From: Bradyrhizobium amphicarpaeae
Lineage (GTDB): Bacteria > Pseudomonadota > Alphaproteobacteria > Rhizobiales > Xanthobacteraceae
Assembly: GCF_002266435.3 (NCBI RefSeq)
Contig: NZ_CP029426.2
Span: 1,580,001-1,644,000, forward strand
Direction of reading: 5' to 3'
DNA: 64,000 nucleotides
Made by a program: the position numbers and the translations under genes. Positions within the stretch are counted from its first letter, which is position 1. Every line of letters begins with the position of its first letter. The notes under the pieces are model-generated. The model was given only the letters and a program-made list of their open reading frames with translations. It did no database searches and was not told the origin of the DNA. This document shows positions 30,223 to 38,502 of the stretch, in pieces.

Positions 30223-31314
30223 ATGCCGAAGCAGAAAGTTCGCGTGCTGATCGTGGACGATTCGGCGTCGGTGCGCCAAATCCTTCTCACGATCCTGTCC
30301 GAAGACCCCGACATCGAGGTGATGGGAACGGCCTCGGATCCGTTCGTGGCAGCGCGGCGTCTGCAGGACGAGATTCCCGACGTCATGATCCTCGACCTCG
30401 AAATGCCGCGCATGGACGGCATGACGTTCCTGCGCAAGATCATGGCGCAGCGCCCGATCCCGGTGATCATCTGCTCCTCGCTGACCGAGGAGGGCTCGAA
30501 CGTGATGTTCGAGGCGTTCGAGGCGGGCGCGGTCGACATCGTGCCCAAGCCGAAGATCGACACGCGGCAGGCGCTGCTCGAATGCTCGACGCGGTTGCGT
30601 GAGGCGGTGAAGTCGGCTGCGCGCGCGCGGGTGCGGCCGCGTGCGGAACGCCGGGCCATCGAGAAGAAGCTGACAGCCGATGCCATCATCCCGCCGCCGG
30701 TGCAGAGCAAGGTCCGGCCGACGACGGAGCGCATCGTCTGCATCGGCGCTTCGACCGGCGGAACCGAGGCGCTCAACGACGTCCTCGAGATGCTGCCGGT
30801 GCATTGTCCGCCGATCGTCATCGTCCAGCACATGCCGGCAGGGTTCACCGCGGCCTTTGCCAGGCGTCTCGACGGCGTCTGCCAGATCAGGGTCAAGGAA
30901 GCCGAGGACGGCGAGCCGGTGCTGCCGGGTTGCGCCTATATCGCGCCCGGCGCCCGCCACATGCTGCTTCAGCGCATCGGTCTGCGCTACCAGATCGCGA
31001 TCAAGGACGGCCCGCCGGTGTCGCGCCATCGCCCCTCCGTCGACGTGTTGTTCCGCTCGGCGGCCCAGCATGCGGGCGCCAATGCGCTCGGCGTCATCAT
31101 GACGGGCATGGGCGACGACGGCGCGCGCGGGATGCTGGAAATGCGCAAGCTCGGCGCCTCGACGCGGGCGCAGGACGAAGAGAGCTGCGTGGTGTTCGGC
31201 ATGCCCAAGGAAGCCATCGCCCATGGCGGTGTCGAGAAGGTGGTTTCGCTGCATCACATTCCGCGAGAGATCATGCTCTGGTACCAGGCCGGACACGCCG
31301 CGGTGGCAGGCTGA
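30223..31314 (+). CDS. cheB: Chemotaxis protein-glutamate methylesterase
   Basis: The protein is 363 residues from ATG 30223. The receiver domain has phospho-acceptor Asp58 (ILDLEMP). The C-terminal methylesterase has a catalytic triad readable as Ser177 ([10 protein letters not shown]), His203 (QHMPAGFT) and Asp299 ([10 protein letters not shown]). It removes methyl groups from the receptors and, with CheR, resets sensitivity. Its stop overlaps the ATG of the following coiled-coil gene by one base, so that gene belongs to the same operon. Confidence 0.95.
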   Translation: MPKQKVRVLIVDDSASVRQILLTILSEDPDIEVMGTASDPFVAARRLQDEIPDVMILDLEMPRMDGMTFLRKIMAQRPIPVIICSSLTEEGSNVMFEAFEAGAVDIVPKPKIDTRQALLECSTRLREAVKSAARARVRPRAERRAIEKKLTADAIIPPPVQSKVRPTTERIVCIGASTGGTEALNDVLEMLPVHCPPIVIVQHMPAGFTAAFARRLDGVCQIRVKEAEDGEPVLPGCAYIAPGARHMLLQRIGLRYQIAIKDGPPVSRHRPSVDVLFRSAAQHAGANALGVIMTGMGDDGARGMLEMRKLGASTRAQDEESCVVFGMPKEAIAHGGVEKVVSLHHIPREIMLWYQAGHAAVAG

Positions 31315-33047
31315 TGGCCATGTCTGTCGTTCCAGCCAACACGCTCACCGAGGCAACCGCCGCGATCGAGGACGTCTCCTCGCGCATCGAGGACGTCTTC
31401 GCGCGCGTCGGCCACGAGCTCGGACGCGGCCACCTCATCTTCAAGGAGCTGAACCAGGGCCTCGCCACGCTTTCCGGTGAGCTCTCGGGCGCCGAGATCG
31501 AGGGCGCTGCAACGGCGCTGCAGGAGATCGCCGCGCGGCTGAGCGAGCTGGCGCAGGCGCTGCCGGCGGAGAGCACCCTGCTGGAGACGATCGGCAAGAG
31601 CACGGCAGAGGCATCCTCGCTGCTCAAGCCGCTGTTCAAGCATATCGGCATGATCACCATCATCGCGCGCAGCGCGCGGATCGAGGCGGCCTCGCTCGAC
31701 GGCGACCGCGAGGGCTTTCTCGCCTTCACCCAGGAAGCTTATGATCTCGGCAAGGCCGTGCAGCGCTCGATCGAAGGCTGCGCGCGGGACCAGCAGCGCC
31801 TGTCCGAGGCGGTCGCCACCGCCTCCGGCCGGCAGAAGGAATTCGAGAGCCGCTACCGGGCCCAACTGGTGTCGGAGAGCGCCGAGCTCGGCGCGGCCTA
31901 TTCAGGATTACGCGACCAGCGCAGCAAGAGCAGCCATCTGGCCGACCGCGCCAGCTCCAGCACCCGGAAGATCGCCGAGGCGGTCGGCGGCGCCATCATC
32001 TCGCTGCAGGCGGGCGACAGCACGCGTCAGCGTCTCGAGCACGTGTCCCACGGCATCAGGCTTGCGTCGCAATCCGCGCCGAGCCTCGTTCCCACGCCCG
32101 TGACGAGCGACGACGGCGTGCGTGCGATTTGCCGGTTGCAGGCGGCCCAGCTCAGGGATGCCCAGCGCGAGTTCGGCGGCGACGTCGGCCAGATCGTCGG
32201 CGCGCTGACGGCCATCCTGCACGATGCGGGCAGCGTCGTCGGCCACGGCCGCACGCTGTTCGGCGGCGAGGACGGCGGCTCGTCGTCGTTCCTGACGCGG
32301 ATCAAGCAGACGCTGGCGCACGCCTCGACCCTGATCGCCACCTGCGAGAGCGCGGGCCGCTCGGTCGACGAGGCGCTTGCGATCGTCGAGGACACGCTGG
32401 CGAAATTTCGCCAGGCGATCGCCGGGCTTGCCGAGGCGACCGTCGACATCACGCTGATCGGAATGAATGCCGGCCTCAAGGCGAGCCATCTCGGCAGCCG
32501 CGGCAGCGCCTTCGTCGTGATCGCCAACGAGCTCAAGGCGACCGCCGACCAGGTCTCCGCGGGCGCCGGGCGCCTGCGGCCCGTGCTCGACGCTATCGAA
32601 CGCTCGGCGAATGAGCTGAGGGAGCTGCGCGTGCAGGGTGATCCCACCCAGCTTGCCAAGCTCGAGCCGCAAATCCTTCAGGCGCTGCGCGAGGTCGAGG
32701 CGGGCAATGAACGGCTCGGCAAGCTGATGAGCCGGCTCGTGGACGAAGGCGCGGAATTCGAGCGGCTGATGAACTCGGCTCAGGGGCAGATGACCGGGCT
32801 CGGCGACAGCTCCGCAGCCTTGCCTGCGGTCGCCACGCGGCTCGAGACGGCGAGCACAGGCGCGCAGCGGCTACAGCCGGAGCTGCAGGATCAGGCGATC
32901 CTCGACGATCTCTTCGCGCGCTACACGATGGAGCGTGAGCGGGACGTTCATCGCGAATTCCTGCAAGCGCTCGGACTGGCGTCGATCGCCGCCACGCGCC
33001 GGGTCGAGGCGGTCGAGACCGTGGATGACGGCATAGAATTGTTTTGA
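31314..33047 (+). CDS. Soluble coiled-coil protein with degenerate receptor-like motifs, last gene of the che operon
   Basis: This 577-residue protein starts at ATG 31314, which overlaps the cheB stop; the open frame further upstream is a cheB shadow. It has no transmembrane helix or signal peptide and is predicted to be almost wholly helical. Two stretches resemble the receptor hairpin tip: IIARSARIEAASLDGDREG (about residues 115-133) and IGMNAGLKASHLGSRG (about 382-397), the latter close to the [17 protein letters not shown] of true receptors. Residues needed for CheA and CheW contact are partly replaced. It may be a cytosolic array component, a decoy, or a scaffold. Its exact role is unknown. 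Confidence 0.75.
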   Translation: MAMSVVPANTLTEATAAIEDVSSRIEDVFARVGHELGRGHLIFKELNQGLATLSGELSGAEIEGAATALQEIAARLSELAQALPAESTLLETIGKSTAEASSLLKPLFKHIGMITIIARSARIEAASLDGDREGFLAFTQEAYDLGKAVQRSIEGCARDQQRLSEAVATASGRQKEFESRYRAQLVSESAELGAAYSGLRDQRSKSSHLADRASSSTRKIAEAVGGAIISLQAGDSTRQRLEHVSHGIRLASQSAPSLVPTPVTSDDGVRAICRLQAAQLRDAQREFGGDVGQIVGALTAILHDAGSVVGHGRTLFGGEDGGSSSFLTRIKQTLAHASTLIATCESAGRSVDEALAIVEDTLAKFRQAIAGLAEATVDITLIGMNAGLKASHLGSRGSAFVVIANELKATADQVSAGAGRLRPVLDAIERSANELRELRVQGDPTQLAKLEPQILQALREVEAGNERLGKLMSRLVDEGAEFERLMNSAQGQMTGLGDSSAALPAVATRLETASTGAQRLQPELQDQAILDDLFARYTMERERDVHREFLQALGLASIAATRRVEAVETVDDGIELF

Positions 33048-33188
33048 CGGCGCCGTCGCGGGCTGCGGTGTCAATTTGAAGGGTTGGCTTTGCGGGGCGT
33101 TAACCGTGCCGGCATGCTCGCCGCGTCGGTCATTGTCGCGCCCCAGAGTTGGTTGCAAATACCAGTGAATATTACAACGGGTGTTTCC

Positions 33189-33635
33189 ATGATGCGAGAC
33201 GGCAAATACGCGGCCTGGTTCAGGACCCCGCGCGGCCAGGGCACAGGTATCGTGCATCTTGCGGACGGACGGATTTCCGGCAGCGACAGCTTCATCACCT
33301 ATGGCGGCTCCTATCGGTTCGACGACGACCAGCGCTTCACTGCCGTCCTGACCACGCAGCGCTATGCCGAGGGTCCGCCGACCGTGTTCGGGCTGGACGA
33401 AGTCGAAGTCAGCCTCTCGGGCGTGTGCACCGGTGTGATGGCGACCTGCTCCGGAACGGCGAGGCAAGCGCCCGACGTGATGTTCGAGGTGACGCTGATC
33501 TACTGCCAGGAAGAAGCGCCGGCGACGGAGGCTCGGTGCGCCGTCGTGAAGCTCAATGACAAATTGCCCAAGGGTCTCGACAGCCGTTCGCGACCGCGCC
33601 AGTTTCCTGTGCCTTCCAGGCCACCCGCATCTTAG
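33189..33635 (+). CDS. GrlR-like small regulatory-fold protein
   Basis: The protein has 148 residues from ATG 33189 (ATG 33192 also possible). The pattern GKYAAWF, GTGIVHLADGRISGSDSFI and the repeated beta-strand layout with FGLDEVEVSLSG resemble the GrlR family, a small beta-barrel fold named after a type III secretion regulator of enteric pathogens. No type III genes are present here, so any regulatory role is open. The C-terminal 30 residues are Arg/Pro-rich and probably disordered. It stands alone after the che operon, 141 bases downstream. Confidence 0.65.
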   Translation: MMRDGKYAAWFRTPRGQGTGIVHLADGRISGSDSFITYGGSYRFDDDQRFTAVLTTQRYAEGPPTVFGLDEVEVSLSGVCTGVMATCSGTARQAPDVMFEVTLIYCQEEAPATEARCAVVKLNDKLPKGLDSRSRPRQFPVPSRPPAS

Positions 33636-33742
33636 TCTTGCGTTGACGCTATCGCAGCGAAGCGGGCTGCGACCGCGCCGCGGCAACGGTGCATTTAGGC
33701 GCGGAACGTTACGATGAGGCCGCAATCAAGGACGGACGAAAC

Positions 33743-34024
33743 ATGCCTCAGATCTGGATGACATACGACGAACTGGCGACGCTTTGCGACTGTCCGCCCG
33801 CAGAAGCCAGAATGCGGGCCATCCATCTGTCGCTCGACCGACGCAAGAGCCGCGACGGCGCAACGCGCGTCAAGCTTGACCTCGCGCTGACGGCCAAATT
33901 CTTCGCCTCGGTGCGCGAAGCGGATTTCGATCTGGACGGCGCCATCGCCGCGCTTCAGAGCACGCACAGGCAGATGGCCGAACTCCTGACACCGACCGGG
34001 TTCCGCGAGCGCGGGGCGGCCTGA
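33743..34024 (+). CDS. Small hypothetical protein, possible HTH
   Basis: This 93-residue protein begins MPQIWMTYDELATLCDCPPAEARMRAI, in which a helix-turn-helix-like pattern is visible (DELATLCDCPPAEARM), followed by a basic segment (LDRRKSRDGATRVKLD). That suggests nucleic acid binding. The rest is helical. No family was recognised. The start is ATG 33743; the in-frame extension upstream to 33689 has no ribosome site. It may be a short regulator, but no target is obvious. Confidence 0.6.
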   Translation: MPQIWMTYDELATLCDCPPAEARMRAIHLSLDRRKSRDGATRVKLDLALTAKFFASVREADFDLDGAIAALQSTHRQMAELLTPTGFRERGAA

Positions 34025-34176
34025 GCACTGCGCCTCATAGTGCCGGGCTCGCCGCAGGAGCAGCCCCCGTCGATCTCCGCTGCCTTTTCGAATCAGGCAT
34101 AGTCCTGTCTCCGGAATTTCAAGCCGGGGGCCGGGGTTTCAACCCTAACGGGCCTGAGAGCCCGCAGGAGAATGCC

Positions 34177-34623
34177 ATGAGGAAAGCCAGGTATCGGGTC
34201 GGCGTAACGCTGGCGGGAACGGTGATGTTCGGCGGGATGCTTATCGTCACGTCCGCGCCGTCACGTGCGGAGGTCGTCAAGCTGCAGGCCGACCTCAAGG
34301 GCAGCAATGAAGTGCCTCCGAACGGTTCCTCCGGTTCAGGCAAGGCTGAGGCCGCGTTCGACACCCAGAGCAAAGTCCTGACCTACACGGTCACCTATGC
34401 CGCTCTGACTGGTCCGGCGCTAGGCGCTCATTTCCATGGTCCGGGTGAAGCGGGCAAGAACGCCGGCATCGCCTTGCCCTTCAAGACGGTCCAGAGTCCC
34501 ATCCAGGGCAGCGCCACGCTCACGGATGCCCAGGCGGCGGATCTGTTGGCCGGCAAGTGGTACGCGAACATTCATACGGCCGCGAACCCGGGCGGCGAAT
34601 TGCGCGGGCAGATGATGAAGTAG
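34177..34623 (+). CDS. Exported CHRD domain protein
   Basis: This 148-residue protein has a signal peptide (cleavage likely after SAPSRAE) and a CHRD domain. It shows the typical LKGSNEVPPNGSSGSGKAEA opening (cited as landmark), GAHFHGPGEAGKNAGIA with a His pair, and the ending WYANIHTAANPGGELRGQM. CHRD domains occur in chordin and in many bacterial periplasmic proteins; their function in bacteria is unknown. AGGAG lies 7 bases before the start, next to a small hairpin (CGGGC/GCCCG, 34149-34164) that could affect translation. The neighbouring VanZ-like gene is convergent. Confidence 0.88.
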   Translation: MRKARYRVGVTLAGTVMFGGMLIVTSAPSRAEVVKLQADLKGSNEVPPNGSSGSGKAEAAFDTQSKVLTYTVTYAALTGPALGAHFHGPGEAGKNAGIALPFKTVQSPIQGSATLTDAQAADLLAGKWYANIHTAANPGGELRGQMMK

Positions 34624-34669
34624 GGGGAGATCGCCGGAGGCGCTGAAGACGTTGTCAGCGCCTTGAGCC

Positions 34670-35035
34670 TCAGGCTGGCGGCCGAGGCAGGAAGGCGAGG
34701 ATCGTCTGGGCGAGGATGACACCGAAGGTTCCTCCCGCCGCCTTTTGCAGCACGTCCAGGAAGCCCGGATCCCGATCCGGGGTCAGCGCTTGCAGAACCT
34801 CGAGCCCCATTGCGACGGCCAGGACCAGCGAGCAAGCCAGAACCAGCCGGCCGGGCAACAGGAAGGCCAGCAGGAATCCCAGCAGGCCATAGGCGCTGAA
34901 GCGCTCGATGACCACGATCCAGTAGGCCTCGCTATGTCCCATCAGCGCCGGCCGTCCCGCCAGCCTTGCCAAGGTGGCATAGACGATCAGGGCGAGACAG
35001 ATTCCTGCGGCTGCGATGAGGTGATTACGGCGCAT
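34670..35035 (-). CDS. VanZ-like membrane protein
   Basis: This 121-residue protein has about four transmembrane helices and the VanZ-family layout: an N-terminal helix, a polar loop with an EAYW segment, ERFSAYGLLGFLLAFL, and an acidic LQALTPDRDPGFLDVLQKAAGG near the end. VanZ itself confers low-level teicoplanin resistance, but most bacterial VanZ-like proteins are of unknown function. It is monocistronic here, with the EAL gene upstream on the same strand about 140 bases away. Confidence 0.8.
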   Translation of the reverse strand: MRRNHLIAAAGICLALIVYATLARLAGRPALMGHSEAYWIVVIERFSAYGLLGFLLAFLLPGRLVLACSLVLAVAMGLEVLQALTPDRDPGFLDVLQKAAGGTFGVILAQTILAFLPRPPA

Positions 35036-35173
35036 GGCCCACCATAGCCGCTCGGGCGCGGTCCCGCTTCGAAAGACGAGAACATCGTTAAAGGACCCCG
35101 CCGATCTTCCGCATCGCGGACTGCCTGAAACCTGGCCGCAATCGCCGGCGGGGAGTCCGTCCGGGGACGATGG

Positions 35174-36760
35174 TCAGGCCACCAGGACGTCGCCGGCCGG
35201 CGCTGCGGATGCGGAGCGGCGGCGTGAATCGACCAGCTCGCTGAATTTCGCAAACGGCAGCGGTGCGGCGACGAGGTAGCCCTGTCCTTCTTCGACGCCG
35301 GATGCGATCAGGGCATGGCGCTGCTCCTCCGTCTCGATGCCTTCGGCAACGACCGTCATCCGAAAGTCCCTGGCGAGCGCGACCAACATCTCGACGATCG
35401 TCGTGGTCGAGGCATCCACGGTGATGGTGTCCACGAAGAATTTGTCGATCTTGATCGTGTTGGCGCCGAGCCCCTTCAGCCGCGACAGACCGCTGTGGCC
35501 CACGCCGACGTCGTCGATGGCGACGCGGAAGCCATGGTCACGCAGCTCGGCCACCACGGCTGCTGCGTGCGCGAGATCGTCGAGCTCGTCGCGTTCGGTC
35601 ACTTCGACCACGATCTGGCGTGCGGAGATTCGCGCTGCCAGGACCGTGCGGCGCAGCGTCTCGACGAAGCCGGCACTCAGCAGGTGCTTGGGCACGACAT
35701 TCACGGACATCTTGAAGGTCTTGTCCGCCCTCAGCACGCCATGCAGGTCGGCGAGCGCCGATTTCAGGATCTGCCAGGTCATCACCTGGATGCGCCCGCT
35801 GGATTCGGCCAGCGGAATGAAGTTCATCGGCGGCACCACCGAGCCGTCCCGACGAACCCAGCGCGCCAGAACCTCGCAGCCCGTGATCTGGCCGCTCCTG
35901 AGGTCGAAGATGGGTTGGTAGTATGGCTTGAATTCGCCGGCCGCGAGGCCGCGATCGAGATCTGCGACCGGCCCTTCCATCCGGCGGCTGCGTGCCAGCA
36001 GGATGCCGAACAGTGCACCAAGGCCAAGGGCGACTGCGAGCGCCGGCCAATAAGCCTCGCTGTTCCAGCTCGACAGCACCGCGTGCTCGAGCCGGATCGT
36101 GGCGTGAAGCGGGAAGCGCGTGGAATGCTTGTCGAAGCTGATCGGCCCTTGTAAGGGCTTGCCGGCATCGAGCCGAAACTCGCCGAGCTTCTCGCCATTG
36201 CTCAAGGCGAGGATCACGTCGCTGTGCGCGCGCAGCTCAGCGGGCATGAGATCGAACAGGCCGGCGTTGAGGCCGACGATGGCGACCAGCGCGGAGCTGC
36301 GATTGACGTCTCCGAGCACGCCCAGCGCGTCGCCGCCGAACTGTTCCACGCGGAACAGCGAGAGCTTCCTGTCGTGTGAGGGCAGCATGTCGCGGCGATC
36401 CGCCCATCCCTTGTCGAACTCGAGCGTTTCGGAATAGGCCGAGCAGATCACCGATCCGTCCGGGTTGACGAGACGGACGTCCTTGATCGCCGAGCGCTGG
36501 TAGACGTGGAGCCGGATGGCTTGCAACGCTGCCGGCGCGCAGCTGGCAAGATCGCGCTTGGCGAGCTCGTCGAGGCTGGCTGCGGCAAAATCAACCGCAA
36601 ATTCGGAGCGGCGCAGAACGATCTCGGTCAACTCGTTGAGCTGATGCACCTGTTGATGGCGAATGACGGCCTCTGCCGCGAAATGCCCAGCCAAGCCGAA
36701 CGCCATCGTGCTCGCGAGGACGAGCGCCGCAAACGGAAGGTTCGATCGCTGGTGTCTCAT
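35174..36760 (-). CDS. CSS-motif EAL phosphodiesterase
   Basis: This 528-residue protein has an N-terminal helix, a periplasmic CSS-type redox sensor region (Cys in LASCAPAAL and CSAYSE), a second helix near 245-265, and an EAL domain from about 275. Metal ligands are visible: the signature Glu in CEVLARW (EVL instead of EAL), Asn in MSVNVVP, Glu in VVEVTERDEL, the DDVGVG loop, and Lys in IKIDKFF. It should cleave cyclic di-GMP, with the periplasmic Cys pair acting as a disulfide switch in known relatives. It stands alone between the VanZ gene and the small-gene region. Confidence 0.93.
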   Translation of the reverse strand: MRHQRSNLPFAALVLASTMAFGLAGHFAAEAVIRHQQVHQLNELTEIVLRRSEFAVDFAAASLDELAKRDLASCAPAALQAIRLHVYQRSAIKDVRLVNPDGSVICSAYSETLEFDKGWADRRDMLPSHDRKLSLFRVEQFGGDALGVLGDVNRSSALVAIVGLNAGLFDLMPAELRAHSDVILALSNGEKLGEFRLDAGKPLQGPISFDKHSTRFPLHATIRLEHAVLSSWNSEAYWPALAVALGLGALFGILLARSRRMEGPVADLDRGLAAGEFKPYYQPIFDLRSGQITGCEVLARWVRRDGSVVPPMNFIPLAESSGRIQVMTWQILKSALADLHGVLRADKTFKMSVNVVPKHLLSAGFVETLRRTVLAARISARQIVVEVTERDELDDLAHAAAVVAELRDHGFRVAIDDVGVGHSGLSRLKGLGANTIKIDKFFVDTITVDASTTTIVEMLVALARDFRMTVVAEGIETEEQRHALIASGVEEGQGYLVAAPLPFAKFSELVDSRRRSASAAPAGDVLVA

Positions 36761-36934
36761 CCGGTCCGGGTGGAATGAGGAGAGGCGGGGGACTGAGCGT
36801 CGGAATTATCTTTGGAATTGATCCTAGCCAGCGAGGGCTAAGATAGGGTTTAACGGGCAGACCGGCCTGGAAGGGCTACCAAGTGGTTTGCCCGACCGAT
36901 GGTCAGCGCGGCCTAAGCATGAAAGTTGAGCAGT

Positions 36935-37156
36935 ATGATCAGGACGTTAAGCCTCCTCCTGTCGTTGATCGTCGGAAGCTCCGTGGCCTCCGCGCAGGGG
37001 ACAAAAGACCAGCCGGCGGGCAATCAGCCCACCACCCGCAGCGGCACCGCGACGAATTCCGGTTCGGACAGCATGGGTGGAGCTTTCAAGGGGACGGGAA
37101 CACCCAATTACGGAACGAGCCCCGGGATGGGCTCCCAGAAGAAGACGCGCAACTAG
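36935..37156 (+). CDS. Short secreted peptide, AQG family member 1
   Basis: This 73-residue protein starts at ATG 36935 (a TTG three codons earlier is unlikely). A signal peptide of about 21 residues ends in SVASAQG. The mature part is a short, disordered, Gly/Thr/Ser-rich chain that opens TKDQPAGNQPTT and has no Cys. Two other proteins in the window (41211 and 41523) share the same layout and the post-signal AQG-x-(K/N)-D opening. Function is unknown. The small size and lack of fold suggest an extracellular or periplasmic peptide. Confidence 0.65.
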   Translation: MIRTLSLLLSLIVGSSVASAQGTKDQPAGNQPTTRSGTATNSGSDSMGGAFKGTGTPNYGTSPGMGSQKKTRN

Positions 37157-37197
37157 GTCTGACGGCCGGGCGGACCGAAGGCGGGACGTTTGGCGCG

Positions 37198-37353
37198 TCA
37201 CCGGGGGCGGGCGTGAATGGCCCCTGGATAAGGTTGGTCGGACCTGTGGCTGTGTGGCGCGGCGGGATCGCGGGTGGCCCGCAACCGAAGCACCACGAAG
37301 GCGATATTGGCCGCCAGCCAAATCAACATTGCGGAAATGGCAAAATGGAGCAC
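37198..37353 (-). CDS. Small one-helix membrane peptide
   Basis: This 51-residue frame begins at GTG 37353 with GAGG 8 bases upstream. A single helix covers most of the N-terminal half (AISAMLIWLAANIAFVVLRL), followed by a basic and polar tail (RATRDPAAPHSHRSD). An ATG at 37329 is a shorter alternative. It is too short to be found by usual gene callers. The composition is that of a real membrane peptide, but no family is claimed. It is convergent with the secreted peptide gene at 36935. Confidence 0.45.
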   Translation of the reverse strand: MLHFAISAMLIWLAANIAFVVLRLRATRDPAAPHSHRSDQPYPGAIHARPR

Positions 37354-37486
37354 TGCCAGACCTCACTGCGAAGTCTGGATAAACATCCAATGGTTGCTTT
37401 GGTTCCGTTCTGCAAAAAGCTGCACGGGTTCGCCGAGGTGTCGACGCGGCAGCGGACGTGGAAAGCTGGCCCGAGCTGTTCCAGGA

Positions 37487-37660
37487 CTAGCTCTTCTTGC
37501 CCGTCTTCTGCTTCAGCGAAAGACCAAGCCGCAATGCCATGCGCTTGATCGCATCAGGCGAGCGGCCGAGAACTTTCGCCGCCTCTTCCAGCGAAGCCGA
37601 AGACTTCGCCAGCTCCATGAGCCGGCGGTCTTCTTTGAACGACCAGGGCTTGCGCGCCAT
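37487..37660 (-). CDS. Small SANT/Myb-like DNA-binding protein
   Basis: The 57 residues from ATG 37660 comprise one HTH unit: ARKPWSFKEDRRLMELAKSS, then SLEEAAKVLGRSPDAIKRMA, ending in a Lys-rich tail (KQKTGKKS). This pattern (W-S-x-x-E-D ... AxxLGRSxxAI) resembles the SANT/Myb-like or GcrA N-terminal DNA-binding unit. Small proteins of this kind occur widely in Bradyrhizobium. The upstream extension to 37804 has no family sequence. Two hairpins lie in the leader region. Confidence 0.75.
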   Translation of the reverse strand: MARKPWSFKEDRRLMELAKSSASLEEAAKVLGRSPDAIKRMALRLGLSLKQKTGKKS

Positions 37661-38168
37661 AACCGAAATGATCCTCTTGTCGGGACAACGACAAAGCCGC
37701 CAAGCGACCCATGTTCGCTCGACGGCTTTGCTTGGGTGGGGCCGGGCTTGGGGGAGCCCGGTGCGAGGATGGATATGCGATCGGTGAGACTTCGCAACAA
37801 ACAACGCGGGTTAAGCTAACCGCTCAACCTTACCGCGACGAAATCGACGCGTGACGCTCCGTAGTACCACGGTATTTCGCCGGCGAATCCGGTGCGCGTC
37901 CTCCGACGGCCGTTCTCCGCACCGGTCAACGTTTGAAGCGCCAAATGAACGAGGGTTCATGGTGCCGGCGCAACGAGTTCTGGTAAAAAGAACTGCGCCT
38001 CTTCTCCGCGCTCTTCGCCCCGTGCGCCGACCAATCTTCAAGCATCACGTTGCACAAACTTCATCTTCGTCTGACAAAACTTTCAGCGGTCACGATCTTG
38101 AAGTCGACACAACGAAAAGATGAAAATGAGCGCGGGAGGAACGTTCCGCAAACGTGGGAACATTCCAA
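37661..38168. other. Gap with tandem hairpins and inverted repeats
   Basis: No convincing gene in 508 bases. It holds two hairpins at 37692-37730 and 37742-37761 on the leader side of the SANT-like gene, a short inverted repeat GGTTA-AGC-TAACC at 37809-37821, and GGAACGTTCC at 38138-38147, which is echoed by GGAACATTCC at 38157-38166. The open frame 37851-38123 looks like chance. This may be a promoter region for the divergent small genes or encode an untranslated RNA. Confidence 0.45.
37692..37761. ncRNA. Candidate structured RNA or leader hairpins
   Basis: Stem 1 pairs CAAAGCCG (37692-37699) with CGGCTTTG (37723-37730), with an inner AGCGA/TCGCT helix and symmetric 3-base bulges. Stem 2 is a perfect CCGGGCT/AGCCCGG (37742-37748 with 37755-37761), loop TGGGGG. 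On the minus strand they lie 30-100 bases upstream of the SANT-like start. They could be a leader element or a small RNA. No T-run was found. Confidence 0.3.
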
Positions 38169-38330
38169 ATGTTAGCTGCACTGGTCTTGATTTCGATTTT
38201 CGCAGCGGGTTTTGGCTGCGGCTATGGTGTAAGGGCGTGGCGCTCGAAAAGGCGATCGGCGCGATACCGTCTTTATGCGCCCTATACCCCTGCTGCGATG
38301 GACACCGGTCGAGGCCAGCGGCCATCCTAA
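38169..38330 (+). CDS. Small one-helix membrane peptide with basic tail
   Basis: This 53-residue protein starts at ATG 38169, with GGGA about 10 bases upstream. A single helix (LAALVLISIFAAGFGCGYGV) is followed by a strongly basic stretch (RAWRSKRRSARYRLY) and a short polar end. The hydrophobic helix plus Arg-rich juxtamembrane segment is a real-looking design, and similar small proteins are known to me from Bradyrhizobium genomes as hypotheticals. Function is unknown. Confidence 0.5.
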   Translation: MLAALVLISIFAAGFGCGYGVRAWRSKRRSARYRLYAPYTPAAMDTGRGQRPS

Positions 38331-38376
38331 ATCTTGCGGCGAAGCGCGCTGAATGGTCGTGGCCGCGAAGTCGAAA

Positions 38377-38392
38377 TAACCACGTGTGGTTA
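38377..38392. promoter_or_regulatory. Inverted repeat upstream of the small-gene pair
   Basis: TAACCAC-GT-GTGGTTA has perfect 7-base arms and a 2-base centre, and is followed by GGTTAAC. It lies 111 bases upstream of the 38503 gene. It is a strong operator-like dyad, but the regulator is unknown. A weaker relative, GGTTA-AGC-TAACC, lies at 37809. Confidence 0.4.
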
Positions 38393-38502
38393 GGTTAACT
38401 CGTCGCCGTCCTTGAGCGCCTTGGAACGGCAGCCTAAGACGGATCAGTTCATGACGAGCGTTTGGCCGCCTCGATTTTTCCGGGGCGCGCAGGTAGGCAT
38501 AG

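Noticed and set aside
38138..38185. Possible EcfG general stress promoter at GGAAC
   Set aside because: No GTT was found at the required 16-18 base distance from either GGAAC. The same is true of GGAAC near 38422, where the distance is 19.
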